Positions 52,948-61,557 of a DNA stretch of 64,000 nt are shown piece by piece. A program made the translations under genes and the position numbers. Within the stretch, counting starts at the first letter, position 1. The number at the start of each line of letters is the position of its first letter. The stretch comes from Ruegeria halocynthiae (GTDB lineage Bacteria > Pseudomonadota > Alphaproteobacteria > Rhodobacterales > Rhodobacteraceae). The stretch spans positions 426,070 through 490,069 of the forward strand of contig NZ_JQEZ01000001.1 in assembly GCF_000743705.1 (NCBI RefSeq), in the 5' to 3' direction. The notes beneath the pieces were generated by a model. The model worked only from the letters and a program-made list of their open reading frames with translations. It searched no databases and was not told where the DNA came from.

Positions 52948-54732
52948 ATGGACCAGTTTACCATCAACCTGCTGTTTGTGGGCGCTTCTTTCGCGCTTTA
53001 CATCGGCATCGCGATCTGGGCCCGTGCCGGGTCTACGTCCGAATTCTATGCTGCGGGTCGCGGCATTCACCCGGTCACCAACGGTATGGCGACAGCGGCT
53101 GACTGGATGTCGGCGGCCTCGTTCATCTCAATGGCGGGCCTGATTGCCTTTACGGGTTACGACAACTCGACCTTCCTGATGGGGTGGACCGGCGGTTATG
53201 TGCTGCTGGCGCTTCTGCTTGCGCCCTACCTGCGTAAGTTCGGCAAATACACTGTGTCGGAATTCATCGGTGACCGTTTTTACAGCCAGACCGCGCGCAT
53301 CGTTGCGGTGATCTGCCTGATCGTGGCGTCGGTGACCTATGTGATCGGTCAGATGACCGGCGTGGGCGTGGCCTTTGGTCGATTTCTTGAGGTGTCCAAC
53401 TTCTGGGGCCTGATAATCGGCGCATGTGTTGTGTTTGCCTATGCAGTGTTTGGCGGGATGAAAGGCGTGACCTACACTCAGGTCGCTCAGTACTGCGTGC
53501 TGATCACCGCCTATACCATTCCGGCGATCTTCATCTCGCTGCAGCTGACCGGCAATCCGGTTCCGGCGCTGGGTCTGTTTGGCGACACCGCCAGTGGTGA
53601 GCCGCTGCTGACCAAGCTGGATGCTATCGTGACCGAGCTGGGCTTTAACGACTATACCGCCCACCATTCGGACACGCTGAACATGGTGCTGTTCACCCTG
53701 TCGCTGATGATCGGTACTGCTGGTTTGCCGCATGTCATCATGCGCTTTTTCACCGTACCGAAAGTGGCTGACGCACGCTGGTCCGCTGGCTGGGCGCTGG
53801 TGTTCATCGCGCTGCTGTATCTGACCGCCCCTGCGGTTGGCGCAATGGCCCGCCTGAACATCACCGACATGATGTGGCCCAATGGTGGCATCGAAGGTGG
53901 CGCCGTGTCGGTCGAAGATATCGACACCGACGCGCGTTACGACTGGATGGCCACGTGGCAGAAAACCGGTCTGTTGGATTGGGAAGACAAGAACGGCGAC
54001 GGCAAAATCCAGTACTACAACGATCAGAACGCCGACATGCAGGCGCTGGCCTCAGAAAAAGGCTGGGTCGGGAACGAGCTGACCAAGTTCAACCGCGACA
54101 TCCTGGTTCTGGCCAACCCCGAGATTGCCAACCTGCCGGGTTGGGTGATCGGTCTGGTCGCGGCCGGTGGTCTGGCGGCGGCGCTATCCACGGCTGCGGG
54201 TCTGCTGCTGGCAATCTCGTCAGCTGTGTCCCACGACCTGATCAAGGGCGCGATCAACCCGCAGATTTCGGAAAAAGGCGAACTTCTGTCGGCGCGGATC
54301 GCTATGGGCGTTGCCATCTTGGTTGCAACATACCTGGGTCTGAACCCACCCGGTTTTGCTGCGCAAACGGTTGCCTTGGCGTTCGGTCTGGCGGCGGCCT
54401 CGATCTTCCCGGCGCTGATGATGGGGATCTTTTCGACCCGCATCAACAACGTCGGCGCGGTTGCCGGTATGCTGGCCGGTCTGACCGTGACCCTGGTCTA
54501 TATCTTCCTGCACAAGGGCTGGCTGTTCATTCCGGACACCAACTCGTTCACCGATGCTGACCCGCTGCTGGGTCCGATCAAGTCGACGTCGTTCGGGGCC
54601 ATCGGTGCCATGGTCAACTTTGGCGTAGCCTATGTGGTCGCCGGTATGACCAAAGAGACTCCGCAGGAGATCAAGGAACTGGTCGAAAGCGTGCGCATTC
54701 CCCGTGGCGCAGGCACAGCTCAGGATCATTGA
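52948..54732 (+). CDS. Sodium:solute symporter, acetate permease-like (ActP/VC_2705 family)
   Basis: A 594-residue SSS-family carrier with about 13 membrane helices. The sodium-symporter motif is seen in EFYAAGRGIHPVTNGMATAADWMSAASFI and in the C-terminal GLAAALSTAAGLLLAISSAVSHDL. An insertion with an EF-hand-like DKNGDGKIQYYND stretch (about residues 345-360) in a loop is a family peculiarity. Position after acs, adk and DUF4212 indicates acetate or a related short-chain acid as the substrate. A strong hairpin follows (54787-54817). Confidence 0.9.
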   Translation: MDQFTINLLFVGASFALYIGIAIWARAGSTSEFYAAGRGIHPVTNGMATAADWMSAASFISMAGLIAFTGYDNSTFLMGWTGGYVLLALLLAPYLRKFGKYTVSEFIGDRFYSQTARIVAVICLIVASVTYVIGQMTGVGVAFGRFLEVSNFWGLIIGACVVFAYAVFGGMKGVTYTQVAQYCVLITAYTIPAIFISLQLTGNPVPALGLFGDTASGEPLLTKLDAIVTELGFNDYTAHHSDTLNMVLFTLSLMIGTAGLPHVIMRFFTVPKVADARWSAGWALVFIALLYLTAPAVGAMARLNITDMMWPNGGIEGGAVSVEDIDTDARYDWMATWQKTGLLDWEDKNGDGKIQYYNDQNADMQALASEKGWVGNELTKFNRDILVLANPEIANLPGWVIGLVAAGGLAAALSTAAGLLLAISSAVSHDLIKGAINPQISEKGELLSARIAMGVAILVATYLGLNPPGFAAQTVALAFGLAAASIFPALMMGIFSTRINNVGAVAGMLAGLTVTLVYIFLHKGWLFIPDTNSFTDADPLLGPIKSTSFGAIGAMVNFGVAYVVAGMTKETPQEIKELVESVRIPRGAGTAQDH

Positions 54733-54736
54733 GCAT

Positions 54737-54771
54737 GACGCGGCGTGTGGGTAACCTCCGTATGCCGCGTC
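54737..54771 (+). terminator. Hairpin I after the symporter gene
   Basis: GACGCGGC (54737-54744) pairs perfectly with GCCGCGTC (54764-54771), followed by TTT, starting 5 bases after the stop. Confidence 0.55.
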
Positions 54772-54786
54772 TTTCGGCCGACTGTT

Positions 54787-54817
54787 CCCGCCCGGCACAC
54801 CACCGGGCGGGATTTTT
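54787..54817 (+). terminator. Hairpin II, Rho-independent terminator type
   Basis: CCCGCCCGG (54787-54795) pairs perfectly with CCGGGCGGG (54803-54811), followed by A and T5 (54813-54817). It ends only 21 bases before the ATG of the DUF294 gene, so that gene either depends on read-through or on a promoter inside this region. Confidence 0.8.
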
Positions 54818-54838
54818 CAACCAGAAACCCAGGATCAC

Positions 54839-56665
54839 ATGATGCCCCTGTCCCATGACCAGATCACCCGGTTTCTGAAATCCGTGCACCCCTATGACGC
54901 GCTGCCGCCCGATGCGTTGGATGAATTGGCCCAGCAGCTTGAGGTCAGAACCTTCGAAGCCGACGCCCCGGTCTATGAGCTGGGCACCACCCTGCCCGGT
55001 GTCTTTGTGATCTACGAAGGACAGATTGAAATAACGGATGAAAACGGCGCTGTCGTTTCTCATCTGGGGCTGCGCAATTCGTTTGGCGAGCGTGGCTTGT
55101 TCAAGGACGGCAAAGCCGCCACCAAAGCACGCGCCCATACGCCATCCGTTCTGATTGTACTGCCGCCCGATCTGGTGCGCCAGTTGATCGACGGCCATGA
55201 TGTGGTGTCGAAATTCTTTAACCGCTCGCGCGGCGACCGGGTTGGGCCGCAAAGTCTGGCGACCAGTTCCATCGACGTGCTGATGGCCCAGGCCCTGGCC
55301 ACATGCTCGCCGGGCACACTGGTTCAACAAGCAGCGCAAGTGATGCGAGACCGGCATATCTCATCTCTTTGTGTGACCGAAGGCGACACATTGCTGGGCA
55401 TCGCGACGCTGCGCGACATTTCGGGGAAGTATGTGGCGGATGGAATGCCCACAACGACTACGGTTTCCCAGATCATGACGGCGGATCCGATCACCCTGTC
55501 GCCCTCTGACATCGGATCGGATGTTTTGCACGTGATGATGGAGCGTGGGATCGGTCACATCCCGATTTCCCAAGGCGGCAAGCTGGTCGGTATCGTCACG
55601 CAGACCGACCTGACCCACTATCAGGCGGTCAATTCCGCCGAGCTTGTCCGCCGGATCGCGCAGGCGCGTTCGGCCAACGATATGGCGCTGGTCACGGCAG
55701 ACATCCCGCAACTGCTGGTGCAATTGGTAGCAGGCGGTAACCGGCACGAGATTGTCACCCGTCTGATCACCGACATCGCCGACACAGCCACTCGCCGCCT
55801 GCTGACGCTGGCGGAACAGAAACTTGGCCCGCCGCCGGTGCCCTATCTGTGGCTGGCCTGCGGATCGCAAGGGCGGCAAGAGCAGACCGGCGTGTCGGAT
55901 CAGGACAATTGCCTGATACTGGATGACAGCGTGTCTGATGCCGACATGGTTTACTTCGCAGAACTGGCCAAATTCGTCTCGGACGGGCTGAACACCTGCG
56001 GATACTTTTACTGCCCCGGCGAGATGATGGCGACCAACCCCCGCTGGTGCCAGCCGCTGCGTGTCTGGCGCGACTATTTCAACGGCTGGATTGCCCAACC
56101 GAACCCCGAGGCGCAGATGCTCGCCTCTGTCATGTTCGACCTGCGCCCGATCGGCGGTGCCTTCGACCTGTTCGCCGACCTACAGGCCGAGACGCTGGCA
56201 GCCGCGCAGGGGAACTCGATCTTTGTGGCCCATATGATCTCGAATTCACTAAAGCATACGCCCCCGCTGGGCCTGCTGCGCGGCATCGCGACGATCAGAT
56301 CAGGAGAGCACCGTAACACCCTGGACTTGAAGCATAATGGCGTTGTTCCCGTTGTTGATCTTGCCCGCATATATTGCCTTCAGGGCCAATTGACCGACGC
56401 CAACACTCGCGCGCGTCTGAAAGCCGCCGGGTCGGCGGGTGTCCTCAGCCCCTCGGGCGCGCGGGATCTGTTGGACGCCTATGACCTGATCGCCGAAACC
56501 CGGCTGGACCATCAGGTTCGGCTTGTGAAGGCCGGTGAAAAACCGGACAATTTCCTGCCGCCATCGGACCTGTCAGACTTTGAGAGGAGCCATCTGCGCG
56601 ACGCTTTTGTCGTGGTAAAGACGATGCAATCAGCGGTGGGTCACGGAAAAGGAATGCTGGGGTGA
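54839..56665 (+). CDS. cNMP-binding/CBS/DUF294 nucleotidyltransferase-like protein
   Basis: A 608-residue soluble protein of four parts. A cyclic-nucleotide-binding domain (about 15-120; YELGTTLPGVFVIYEGQIEI, GERGLF) is followed by two CBS repeats (about 150-265; DRHISSLCVTEGDTLLGIATLRD, ERGIGHIPISQGGKLVGIVTQTDL). A GlnD-like nucleotidyltransferase domain (about 285-420) has GSQGRQEQ at 342-349 and metal-ligand aspartates D354 and D356, and a DUF294_C domain (about 450-590) ends the protein. Related genes stand beside acetate symporters in many proteobacteria, so it may tune acetate uptake, but its substrate is unknown. Two ATGs (54839, 54842) are possible starts. Confidence 0.9.
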   Translation: MMPLSHDQITRFLKSVHPYDALPPDALDELAQQLEVRTFEADAPVYELGTTLPGVFVIYEGQIEITDENGAVVSHLGLRNSFGERGLFKDGKAATKARAHTPSVLIVLPPDLVRQLIDGHDVVSKFFNRSRGDRVGPQSLATSSIDVLMAQALATCSPGTLVQQAAQVMRDRHISSLCVTEGDTLLGIATLRDISGKYVADGMPTTTTVSQIMTADPITLSPSDIGSDVLHVMMERGIGHIPISQGGKLVGIVTQTDLTHYQAVNSAELVRRIAQARSANDMALVTADIPQLLVQLVAGGNRHEIVTRLITDIADTATRRLLTLAEQKLGPPPVPYLWLACGSQGRQEQTGVSDQDNCLILDDSVSDADMVYFAELAKFVSDGLNTCGYFYCPGEMMATNPRWCQPLRVWRDYFNGWIAQPNPEAQMLASVMFDLRPIGGAFDLFADLQAETLAAAQGNSIFVAHMISNSLKHTPPLGLLRGIATIRSGEHRNTLDLKHNGVVPVVDLARIYCLQGQLTDANTRARLKAAGSAGVLSPSGARDLLDAYDLIAETRLDHQVRLVKAGEKPDNFLPPSDLSDFERSHLRDAFVVVKTMQSAVGHGKGMLG

Positions 56666-56690
56666 CCCGGCGAATACTCGGAGAGACAAC

Positions 56691-57209
56691 ATGTTCCTGG
56701 AACTGATCGGCACCATCTTTGCAGGCATCGCCTTTGCGGGTGTGGTGATGGTAGCGAACAAATTCACGGGCGGACGCCTGCCCCGCTGGGCGGCGCCGGT
56801 CGCGGCCGGTCTGGGCATGATCGCAATGACAATCGCCAGCGAATACTCCTGGTATGGCCGCACGGCTGAAACGCTTCCCGAAGGAATGGCAATCGTGCAA
56901 GAGGTCGAAAGCCGCGCCTTTTATCGTCCCTGGACCTATGCGGTGCCCTTCGTCAACCGGTTCGCCGCAGTCGACACCGCCTCGGTCCGGACCAATCAAC
57001 AGGTGCCTGAACAACGGTTGGTCGATATGTATTTCTTTGGCCGCTGGTCGCCGGTTTCGAAACTGCCGGTGGCTGTCGATTGCGCCGCCAACAGCCGCGC
57101 CAGCCTGGCCGACGGGGCCGAATTCGGCGACGACGGGCAGGTGCTGAACGCCGATTGGTTGACCGTCAGCGCCAAGGATCCAATCGTCAGGGCAACCTGC
57201 GGAGTGTAA
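56691..57209 (+). CDS. Membrane protein of unknown function
   Basis: A 172-residue protein with two N-terminal membrane helices (about residues 4-22 and 33-52) and a soluble domain of about 115 residues with two cysteines (near 130 and 170). Neither domain matches a family I recognise. It starts after GGAGAG and ends one base before the exonuclease gene, so it belongs to the DUF294-exonuclease operon, where it could be a membrane anchor or partner. Confidence 0.75.
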   Translation: MFLELIGTIFAGIAFAGVVMVANKFTGGRLPRWAAPVAAGLGMIAMTIASEYSWYGRTAETLPEGMAIVQEVESRAFYRPWTYAVPFVNRFAAVDTASVRTNQQVPEQRLVDMYFFGRWSPVSKLPVAVDCAANSRASLADGAEFGDDGQVLNADWLTVSAKDPIVRATCGV

Positions 57210-57210
57210 C

Positions 57211-58623
57211 ATGCTGACCCGGTTAAGCCTGCGCCTGCGTATCTTTCTGTTCTTCTGCTTGCTGGCGGTGGGTGGATTGGCCGTCAGCTCTCTGGCGCTT
57301 TGGATCAGCTATCGGCGTGTGGATGACCTGGCGCTGGCGAATGCCTTTGTTTTTGCGCAAATCCTTATCAGCTTTGGCTTTGTTGCGCTGATCGTGACTG
57401 TATGGCTGTTGTTTGACGACAATGTCGCCAAACCGATTGAGCGATTGTCGGCCCAGCTGCGTACCCGTGCCCATGCGGGCGTCACCACGGATGTCGATAC
57501 TCAGGCCGCGCGGTATCTGGGTGATCTGGCCCCGGCTGCGGCTGGTTTAGCCAGTCAACTGTCGGGCAAAACGATGGATATCGCCCAGGCCGTTGCCGCC
57601 GAAACCACGCATCTGGCCGCCGAAAAGCAACGGTTGACCGCGCTGTTAACCGAAATTCCAGTGGCGATGATCCTTGCCAGCCCAACCCATAAGATCGTTC
57701 TATATGACGGACAGGCCGCCGGAGTGCTGGCGCAGATCGCGCATCCCCGCCTGAACGCCACGTTGTTTGAATACCTGCAAGCTGGACCATTGGAACAAGC
57801 CTATGAAAAGCTTTCGAAATCCGGGCTAGAGATCGCCTGCACCCTGACCAGCATCGACGGCGCGCAAACCTATTCGGCCCGCATGAAACCTCTGGGCGAT
57901 GCACCCGGTTATCTGCTGGTCTTTGATGATAGCACCGCCAACATCGCGCCCGAGGCCGCGCGGCCGTTGGTTTATGATTTTGACCTTCTGAGCAGCACCA
58001 CCAGTGGCCGGTTCGAAACCCTTGCGTTGCAGGATTTGTGCTTTGTTGTCTTTGACACCGAAACCACCGGGCTGCTGCCGCACAAGGATGAAATCGTTCA
58101 GATCGGCGCTGTTCGTGTCGTGAATGGGCGCATTGTCGATGGCGAACAGCTTAACATGCTGGTTGACCCCGGTGTGCCAATCCCCCCGGCCTCGACCAGG
58201 GTGCATAAGATCAGCGACAACATGGTTCAGGGTGCCCCGGATATTACCCAGGCCGGGCGCATTTTTCATCAATTCGCGCAACATGCGGTAATCGTGGCCC
58301 ATAACGCGCCCTTCGATATGGCGTTTCTGCGACGCCATGCCAACCGTATGGGCGTTGACTGGGATCATCCCATTCTGGACACTGTTCTATTGTCCGCCGT
58401 CCTGTTTGGTGCCAGCGACCAACACACGCTGGATGCGCTGTGTGAACGACTGGAGATTGCCATTCCCCATGACCTGCGGCACACGGCCCTGGGCGATGCG
58501 ATGGCCACGGCGCAGGCGTTGGTCAAGATGCTGCCGATGCTGCACGCACGTGGCATGACCACCTTTGGCGCAGTCATCGAGGCGACCCGTCAGCACGGCC
58601 GCTTGCTGGAAGATCTGAACTAA
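57211..58623 (+). CDS. Membrane-anchored sensor-like DEDDh exonuclease
   Basis: A 470-residue fusion. Two membrane helices (about residues 10-32 and 45-68) and a HAMP-like segment (KPIERLSAQLRT, 75-120) are followed by a PAS-like region (about 140-240; EIPVAMILASPTHKIVLYD) and a DnaQ-type exonuclease (275-450) with all five catalytic residues: D282 and E284 (FDTETTGL), D369 (HNAPFDMAFL), H424 and D429 (HTALGDAM). Related PAS/exonuclease proteins occur beside acetate symporters. A nuclease at the membrane under a sensor module is unusual; the nucleic-acid target is unknown. Confidence 0.87.
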   Translation: MLTRLSLRLRIFLFFCLLAVGGLAVSSLALWISYRRVDDLALANAFVFAQILISFGFVALIVTVWLLFDDNVAKPIERLSAQLRTRAHAGVTTDVDTQAARYLGDLAPAAAGLASQLSGKTMDIAQAVAAETTHLAAEKQRLTALLTEIPVAMILASPTHKIVLYDGQAAGVLAQIAHPRLNATLFEYLQAGPLEQAYEKLSKSGLEIACTLTSIDGAQTYSARMKPLGDAPGYLLVFDDSTANIAPEAARPLVYDFDLLSSTTSGRFETLALQDLCFVVFDTETTGLLPHKDEIVQIGAVRVVNGRIVDGEQLNMLVDPGVPIPPASTRVHKISDNMVQGAPDITQAGRIFHQFAQHAVIVAHNAPFDMAFLRRHANRMGVDWDHPILDTVLLSAVLFGASDQHTLDALCERLEIAIPHDLRHTALGDAMATAQALVKMLPMLHARGMTTFGAVIEATRQHGRLLEDLN

Positions 58624-58712
58624 GCGCCAAAATATTCAATCAAAACTCAGCTTTTCATGGACAATCCCGGCGGGCCGTGGCACCTGATGCGCGGCCACTG
58701 CACGAGCGGACA

Positions 58713-59213
58713 ATGTCGGAAAATACCTTCACCCCCACCCCGGATCATAGCATCGCCTTTCGTGAAGCATTGGGGTGTTTCGGAACCGGAGTCACCGTCG
58801 TCACGACGAACACCGCAAAAGGGCCGCGGGCGATCACTGTCAATTCGTTTTCGTCAGTATCGTTGGACCCACCGTTGGTTCTGTGGTGTCTGGCCAAGGA
58901 TTCGAACCGGTTCAATGCCTTCGACGCCTGCCAGCACTATTCGATCCATGTCATGGCGCAGGAACAGCAGGATCAGGCCTTGCGGTTTGCCCGCGACGGG
59001 CTGGATTTCTCACATGCTGAATGGGTGAGCGATCACAAAGGTCGCCCTCAACTGGCCAAGTGTCTGGCACGGTTCGACTGTCAGCTTCATGCAAAGCATG
59101 AAGCAGGGGATCACCTGATCCTACTTGGTGAGGTTGAACAGGTGATGTACCGCACCGGTCAGGGCCTGATCTTTAAACGCGGTCAGTTCGGCGGATTTGC
59201 CGACCTGCTGTAA
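58713..59213 (+). CDS. Flavin reductase-like FMN-binding protein
   Basis: A 166-residue flavin reductase-like protein (FMN-binding split-barrel). Key stretches are FREALGCFGTGVTVVTT, GPRAITVNSFSSVSLDPPLVLWCLAKDS and GDHLILLGEVEQV. Such proteins supply reduced FMN to two-component monooxygenases or act as reductases. The ATG at 58713 is used; the GTG at 58677 would add a non-homologous stretch. No monooxygenase gene is adjacent. Confidence 0.88.
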   Translation: MSENTFTPTPDHSIAFREALGCFGTGVTVVTTNTAKGPRAITVNSFSSVSLDPPLVLWCLAKDSNRFNAFDACQHYSIHVMAQEQQDQALRFARDGLDFSHAEWVSDHKGRPQLAKCLARFDCQLHAKHEAGDHLILLGEVEQVMYRTGQGLIFKRGQFGGFADLL

Positions 59214-59216
59214 TCT

Positions 59217-59699
59217 TCAGTCGTCAAGCGTGCCGTGAACGGCCAGCGCCTCAAGCTGCGTTTCCTGCGGGGTGATGATGCGAAAGGATTCGTGCACGCC
59301 GGTCTCAGAAAGCTCCCGGGCGACCGTCAGCAAGATGTTTGGCGCATGTTCCTCGCACAGTTCGGCCATATGGTTAATCTCAGCCTGCGCAACGCCCAGC
59401 GCGGCCTCGACCGAGGGCGCGCCGTAGATTTGCACAAAATGTTCGGCAAGGTTCTGCGCAATCTGATCCAGCTCGGCCTGTTCGACCCGCGTGACGGCAA
59501 CAAAGGTCACCCGCCCGAAAGTTTCCACACCCAGCCAGCCGTTTGAAAAGGCCTGACGCGCCTTGCCTTCCAGATCGCCCTGCCCCCAGTTCGAAAACTC
59601 GAACCCGCCCGAGATGCACCATTCGCCGGTTCGTGCCGGGGAATGGAACACGTTCATGTCGCTTTCATCGAAATGGATCGCGCGGGCCAGTTTCATCAT
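59217..59699 (-). CDS. DUF6505 protein
   Basis: A 160-residue protein recognised as DUF6505 by its MMKLARAIHFDESDMNVF start, the GEWCISGGFEFSNW stretch and the acidic IYGAPSVEAALGVAQAEINHMAELCEEHAP segment. The function is unknown. It is the last gene of Mrp, ligase-like, DUF6505; its ATG overlaps the upstream stop by one base. Homologues stand near formate-dehydrogenase genes in Rhodobacterales, which suggests an accessory role (inference from neighbourhood). Confidence 0.75.
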   Translation of the reverse strand: MMKLARAIHFDESDMNVFHSPARTGEWCISGGFEFSNWGQGDLEGKARQAFSNGWLGVETFGRVTFVAVTRVEQAELDQIAQNLAEHFVQIYGAPSVEAALGVAQAEINHMAELCEEHAPNILLTVARELSETGVHESFRIITPQETQLEALAVHGTLDD

Positions 59700-60391
59700 C
59701 AGTTCTCCAACAACTCGGTCAGGGGGCGTAACTGTGTGTCCGCACCGTCGCGGATCAGCATCCCGAACCGCTCATCCGTGCCCAGAAACACGCCTGTTTC
59801 CCCATATGGCTCGCCAACGCCGCGCAGCAACCCCAACCACTCGCCATGCAGGGGGGAATTGCCATCTTCTTGCCAGCGGTTGAGCCAGGTCAGCATGTGC
59901 CGGGACCAGCTTTCAACCAGCTGCGTTGGTGACACCTCGGCACAGCCTTCGTCGTAAAGTGCTGTAATATCAGGCGTCTCTCCCGGTGCGCCGCTTGTTT
60001 GCAGCAGGGCCAGTTCCCACCCGACAACCAGCCAATTCGGTTCCTTGTCCGGTTCGATGGCCGAGGCCGCGGCATGGAACATCCCGCATTTGGCCCCGTT
60101 CACACAGATCAGCCCGTCCCAGCCCAGATGCACGGCAACCTCGGGCGGGGCCAGTGCGCCCAGCGCGTTCTGAAATCCCACGGCGCACAGCGGCAGCATC
60201 GCCATGGCATCCTGCAAGGGTACTTCGGGTGCAAAGACGATGGCGACACGCAGGCGGTCAGCCTGAATGTTGTAAACCACCGTCCCCGCATCACAACCCA
60301 GCGCAGCCATGGCTTTGGCCCGGTCAAACGGATCCTCACCACCCTGAACCGAATGGCCTGTCAGCAAGGGCGGAAAGACCGGTTCGTTCAT
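59699..60391 (-). CDS. Biotin/lipoate protein ligase-like protein (DUF4444)
   Basis: A 230-residue protein of the biotin/lipoate A/B ligase superfamily with a C-terminal DUF4444. Conserved features are VHLGWDGLICVNGAKCGMFHAAASA (part of the substrate cleft) and NWLVVGWELAL; the HGEWLGLLRGVGEPYG region belongs to the C-terminal part. The usual lipoyl or biotinyl lysine-binding motif RRxxGGG is not seen, so catalytic activity is uncertain. It overlaps mrp by 4 bp and DUF6505 by 1 bp. Confidence 0.8.
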   Translation of the reverse strand: MNEPVFPPLLTGHSVQGGEDPFDRAKAMAALGCDAGTVVYNIQADRLRVAIVFAPEVPLQDAMAMLPLCAVGFQNALGALAPPEVAVHLGWDGLICVNGAKCGMFHAAASAIEPDKEPNWLVVGWELALLQTSGAPGETPDITALYDEGCAEVSPTQLVESWSRHMLTWLNRWQEDGNSPLHGEWLGLLRGVGEPYGETGVFLGTDERFGMLIRDGADTQLRPLTELLEN

Positions 60392-61449
60392 GCGTTCCCC
60401 TTGGCGATCAAATCGCGGGCAATCTTGCGGAACGCATCGGCCTGTTGGCTGTCTGGCTTACTAACCACGATAGGCGCGCCACCATCGGCTGCCACCCGGA
60501 TATCCAGATGCAGCGGGATTTCACCCAGCAGCGGAATGTCCATCGCCTTGGCCTCGGAGGCAACGCCGCCATGGCCAAAGACGTGCTCCTCATGCCCGCA
60601 GTTCGAGCAGATATGGGTCGACATGTTCTCGATCATGCCAAGGATCGGGGTCTTGAGCTGATTGAACATGTCGATACCCTTGCGGGCGTCGATCAGGGCC
60701 ACATCCTGCGGGGTGGAGACGACAATGGCGCCATCCACCTTGAATTTCTGACTCAGCGTCAGTTGTACATCACCGGTGCCGGGCGGCAGGTCGACGATCA
60801 GCACGTCCAGCGCGCCCCATTGCACCTGATTCATCATCTGTTGCAATGCACCCATCAGCATCGGTCCGCGCCAGACAACCGCCTGCCCTTCGTTGGTCAT
60901 CAGCCCCATCGACATCATGGTGACACCGTGATTGCGCAGCGGTAGGATGGTCTTGCCATCCGGGCTGGCCGGGCGACCGGATACGCCCAGCATTCGGGGC
61001 TGCGACGGACCATAGACATCCGCATCCAGCAGACCGACGCGACGCCCTTCGGCGGCCAGCGCACAGGCCAGATTGGCTGAAACGGTGGATTTACCCACGC
61101 CGCCCTTGCCCGAGGCCACGGCAATGATGCGATCAACCCCCGGCACGGCCTGCGGTCCGGTCTCTGACGGTTTTGGTTTAGGCTTAAGGTCTGGCGGTGC
61201 CTTGTCGGAATGCGCGGTCAGCAGGGCCGAGACATTGGCGACACCATCCACCATCTGCGCGGCTTTTTCGGCGGCGGCACGTACCGGCTCCATCCGCTCG
61301 GCCTGTTTCGGGTCGACCTCAAGCACGAATCGCACGGTATCGCCTTCAACGTTCAGCGCGCGGACAACGCCTGCGCTGACAATATCCTGACCTGATACAG
61401 GATCAGTGATCTTTTTCAGGTTCACCAGAACCGCGTCACGAACACTCAT
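60388..61449 (-). CDS. apbC: Mrp/ApbC-type Fe-S cluster carrier ATPase
   Basis: A 353-residue Mrp/NBP35 family protein that carries and delivers Fe-S clusters. The N-terminal DUF59 domain (about residues 5-80) is followed by a ParA-like ATPase with the deviant Walker A SGKGGVGKST (113-122), DADVYGPSQPRMLG, and the cluster-binding pair CSNC in THICSNCGHEEHVFG (about 283-286). It heads the operon with the ligase-like and DUF6505 genes and lies opposite a multi-cluster Fe-S protein gene that could be its client. Confidence 0.93.
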   Translation of the reverse strand: MSVRDAVLVNLKKITDPVSGQDIVSAGVVRALNVEGDTVRFVLEVDPKQAERMEPVRAAAEKAAQMVDGVANVSALLTAHSDKAPPDLKPKPKPSETGPQAVPGVDRIIAVASGKGGVGKSTVSANLACALAAEGRRVGLLDADVYGPSQPRMLGVSGRPASPDGKTILPLRNHGVTMMSMGLMTNEGQAVVWRGPMLMGALQQMMNQVQWGALDVLIVDLPPGTGDVQLTLSQKFKVDGAIVVSTPQDVALIDARKGIDMFNQLKTPILGMIENMSTHICSNCGHEEHVFGHGGVASEAKAMDIPLLGEIPLHLDIRVAADGGAPIVVSKPDSQQADAFRKIARDLIAKGNA

Positions 61450-61557
61450 GCCACTACTCCCTTGATATGCCCCACGATGTGGTTGCTGTTCATTGCATGT
61501 GTCTCCGTCTCTTTCAGTTTATTTGACGCATTCAGGACCGGGCCGTTAGGTTGGGCC

